A stretch of DNA of 32,533 bases, taken from assembly GCA_018897875.1 (NCBI GenBank), contig JAHIKF010000263.1:1-32533 (forward strand). Reading direction: 5' to 3'. The notes under the pieces are model-generated. The model had not been told where the DNA came from and made no database searches. It saw only the letters and a program-made list of their open reading frames with translations. Each line of letters begins with the position of its first letter. Position 1 is the stretch's first letter. This DNA comes from Pseudomonadota bacterium (lineage in GTDB: Bacteria > Desulfobacterota > Desulfobaccia > Desulfobaccales > 0-14-0-80-60-11). The translations under genes were made by a program, and so were the position numbers. Positions 32,418 to 32,533 of this stretch are shown here, one piece after another.

Positions 32418-32533
32418 TTAGGCTTGTGAGATCCAGGCGATATCTGGTTGGAGCCCCTTGAAGTAACAGGTCATCGCCTCCACTAGGACCGGAAAGGTCT
32501 GACGGCCCCGCACGCGACAGGTTTGGCGCAAAG
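32418..32533 (-). CDS. C-terminal fragment of a probable transposase, cut by window end
   Basis: The - strand frame entering at the right edge encodes RQTCRVRGRQTFPVLVEAMT then CYFKGLQPDIAWISQA and stops at TAA 32420-32418. The RxxRVRGR-type wording followed by a short C-terminal helix recalls the end of some transposases, though I cannot name the IS family. It is GC-rich, unlike the AT-rich sequence beside it. The gene continues beyond the window. Confidence 0.4.
   Translation of the reverse strand, partial: LRQTCRVRGRQTFPVLVEAMTCYFKGLQPDIAWISQA

Overview
The window looks like a chromosomal piece of a GC-rich Gram-negative bacterium, most likely a member of the Desulfobacterota (former Deltaproteobacteria). 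Supporting signs are a gap-pgk-tpiA-secG-tRNA-Leu block, an outer-membrane lipid transport operon (mlaE-mlaF-mlaD-mlaC), a lipid A type acyltransferase, and a GEMM-I cyclic-di-GMP riboswitch in front of a secreted HAF-repeat protein. The taxon is inferred from gene order and style, not from a search.

Layout. 1-4601 (+) is the end of a surface-polysaccharide locus: a frameshifted flippase, an asparagine-synthetase-like protein without the N-terminal Cys, and a possible NodB-like protein. 4602-5358 has no intact gene. It holds a strong inverted repeat, a copy of the tRNA-Leu 3' end with its terminator, an IS end, a promoter and the riboswitch. 5359-6420 is the HAF-repeat protein. 6672-11565 (-) is a four-gene polysaccharide operon: GT4, GT2, WecB/TagA transferase and heparinase-like lyase. 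11691-13072 is mobile-element debris: a transposase remnant and a dead tyrosine recombinase beside tRNA-Leu(GAG).

13216-18532 (-) is the housekeeping block gap, pgk, tpiA, secG, tRNA-Leu. It is interrupted between tpiA and secG by an AT-rich cassette of three overlapping genes: a RelE/HigB-like toxin, an XRE antitoxin and an unrecognised third protein. 18868-24042 (+) is the Mla-type phospholipid transport operon with two MlaC paralogues around an MFS transporter. An AT-rich orphan gene with a putative zinc cluster and a C-terminal membrane anchor follows (24209-25057, -). Next come a PaaI-type thioesterase, a MITE-like element, and an LPS-type operon (-): GT4, a repeat block, GT4, a membrane protein and an LpxL-like acyltransferase.

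From 30763 a tRNA-Ala(GGC) carries an integrase directly at its 3' end. This marks the left edge of an integrated element that leaves the window on the right; a HELAH-motif protein and a transposase tail lie inside it.

Overall theme: cell-envelope construction (exopolysaccharide, LPS, phospholipid traffic, c-di-GMP-controlled surface protein) around a core glycolysis/secretion block, with tRNA genes serving as entry points for mobile DNA. The most promising novel items are the three-gene toxin-antitoxin-like cassette, the orphan tail-anchored protein at 24209-25057, and the inverted second copy of the tRNA-Leu attachment region at 4885.
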